Below, piece by piece: positions 63,213-64,000 of a stretch of 64,000 nt of DNA (positions are counted from its first letter, which is position 1; every line of letters begins with the position of its first letter). A program made the position numbers and the translations under genes. This stretch comes from an uncultured Anaerolineae bacterium. Lineage in GTDB: Bacteria; Chloroflexota; Anaerolineae; JACIWP01. The stretch is taken from the NCBI GenBank assembly GCA_938049385.1, contig CALIBQ010000015.1, forward strand, positions 1 to 64,000, given 5' to 3'. Below the pieces are notes generated by a model that worked only from the letters and a program-made list of their open reading frames with translations, did not search any database and was not told where the DNA came from.

Positions 63213-64000
63213 ATGCATATTTTCCAGACCCTTGCCGCAGTGATACTGTGCTGGTGGCTCCCTGGCTTCTTCCTGGTGGACCTTCTCTGGCCCTATGCGG
63301 AGCGGGATTCCATCTCGGGCATGATGGTCCTGTCCTGCGCGCTCAGCGTGGTGGTCACCGCGCTGGTTGGGCTGGCGCTGGCCGGCCTCCATCGGTTGAG
63401 CGCCGGCTGGGCCTGGGGAGCCATACTGGCAGTGACGGTCGTGCTGGCCGGCGTATGGGCGGTCCGCCGGCCGGCGCGGCCGCGGCTGGTCTGGGGCCGG
63501 CGGCGCACGCTCACCGCCATGTTCCTCCTGGTTGTGGCGGCGGCTGTCCTGGCGCCGCGCCTGTACCTCGCCTTTGGCCCGAACCCCTTCCCGCTGGAAC
63601 CCGACTCCTGGGCATACATGGCGGATACCATGCGGCTGATATCCGCCCGGTCCATCCCGGCTACGGTATACCAGTGGGGACTGGAGCCCCCGTTCCCCAC
63701 CGATAAACTGCTGTTTCAGCTTTTCAGCGCCGTGTTCACACTGTTGAGCGGCTTGGATGTGCTGGGAGTGATGAGATGGGTTACCTTGCTGTATGTCCCG
63801 ATTGCCGCCGCGGCGCTGTGGCTGTGGTTGAGGGAGTTCGTTCCCATGCCTACTGCCTCGGCCCTGGTGGTGCTGGCCTTCCACGATGGGGCGGTCGGCT
63901 ACGGCCTGCTGTCCAACCGCTTTGGCGAGGAGTTCTTCCGCGCCGAAGGGTTCGCCTTGATGCTGGGCTTCACAGCATTGTGGCTGGCCGGCCGCATATC
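63213..64000 (+). CDS. Polytopic membrane protein, possibly GT-C-like (3' end outside window)
   Basis: Not in the ORF track because no stop occurs before base 64000; the frame from ATG 63213 is open for 262 codons. Translation shows at least five hydrophobic helices: ILCWWLPGFFLVDLLW, MMVLSCALSVVVTALVGLAL, AILAVTVVLAGVWAV, TAMFLLVVAAAVLAP and LYVPIAAAALWLWL. A loop with PFPLEPDSWAYMADTMRLIS recalls the acidic loop of lipid-carrier glycosyltransferases. The identification is tentative. It follows the phosphodiesterase by 34 nt on the same strand. Confidence 0.75.
   Translation, partial: MHIFQTLAAVILCWWLPGFFLVDLLWPYAERDSISGMMVLSCALSVVVTALVGLALAGLHRLSAGWAWGAILAVTVVLAGVWAVRRPARPRLVWGRRRTLTAMFLLVVAAAVLAPRLYLAFGPNPFPLEPDSWAYMADTMRLISARSIPATVYQWGLEPPFPTDKLLFQLFSAVFTLLSGLDVLGVMRWVTLLYVPIAAAALWLWLREFVPMPTASALVVLAFHDGAVGYGLLSNRFGEEFFRAEGFALMLGFTALWLAGRI

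Overview
The window is high-GC (roughly 60-65% by eye) bacterial chromosomal DNA, densely coding, with no phage, plasmid or CRISPR content. Its gene content (archaeal-type upper mevalonate operon, tungsten-type aldehyde ferredoxin oxidoreductase, Thr/Pro-rich secreted proteins ending in a short hydrophobic Leu-Pro motif, T-box-controlled leuS) is what I would expect of a Chloroflexota bacterium, probably Anaerolineae-like. That placement is inference from gene content, not a phylogeny.

Layout. 1-4555 (+): HMG-CoA reductase (cut by the left edge), HMG-CoA synthase, thiolase and a DUF35 Zn-ribbon/OB-fold protein, together the route from acetyl-CoA to mevalonate, then an SRPBCC protein. 4641-7740 (-): leuS behind a T-box leader, with two tRNA-Ala genes. 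7755-13400 (-): amidohydrolase, MFS transporter, GH31 glycosidase. 13761-15715 (+): secG and an oligopeptide-type binding protein. 15730-18391: PAS-GAF protein, tRNA-Val with a consensus promoter, tandem universal stress protein. 18398-24558: aminotransferase plus DapB-like dehydrogenase (-), then (+) two unrecognised probable nucleic-acid-binding proteins, an eIF2B-like isomerase and a CinA-like protein. 24546-46513: a large cell-surface polysaccharide island, a ten-gene minus-strand operon (lipid-carrier sugar transferase, GT39-like, GT4, GT2, O-antigen ligase, clan-A glycosidases) and a divergent plus-strand arm (G5/beta-propeller lipoprotein, REC-REC-histidine kinase, glycosidase-ligase fusion, UDP-glucuronate decarboxylase-like). 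47180-55887: lepA, cyclase-family hydrolase, arsM, alpha/beta hydrolase, DUF6506, CPBP protease, AOR, RidA. 55929-64000: a 1212-aa secreted multidomain protein, then Nudix, flippase-like, phosphodiesterase and a membrane protein cut by the right edge.

The most striking observation is at 7205-7740. The leuS leader is a recognisable T-box riboswitch (Stem I with a CUC leucine specifier, AGUA and GUUA signatures, T-box bulge, rho-independent terminator), but an intact tRNA-Ala(GGC) gene with encoded CCA lies inside it, between the Stem I/IIA-B part and the Stem III/antiterminator part. A second tRNA-Ala (CGC) sits just upstream behind a TTGACA-17-TATAAT promoter, so one promoter appears to feed tRNA, riboswitch, tRNA and LeuRS.

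Other items of note: a family of about 152-bp MITE-like palindromic repeats in the long intergenic gaps; AOR and RidA promoters that share one -35 hexamer; a glycosidase fused to an O-antigen ligase; a DUF348-G5-propeller lipoprotein overlapping a hybrid kinase; a two-gene unknown cassette; and very frequent GCCGGC palindromes resembling a HIP1-like iterated motif.
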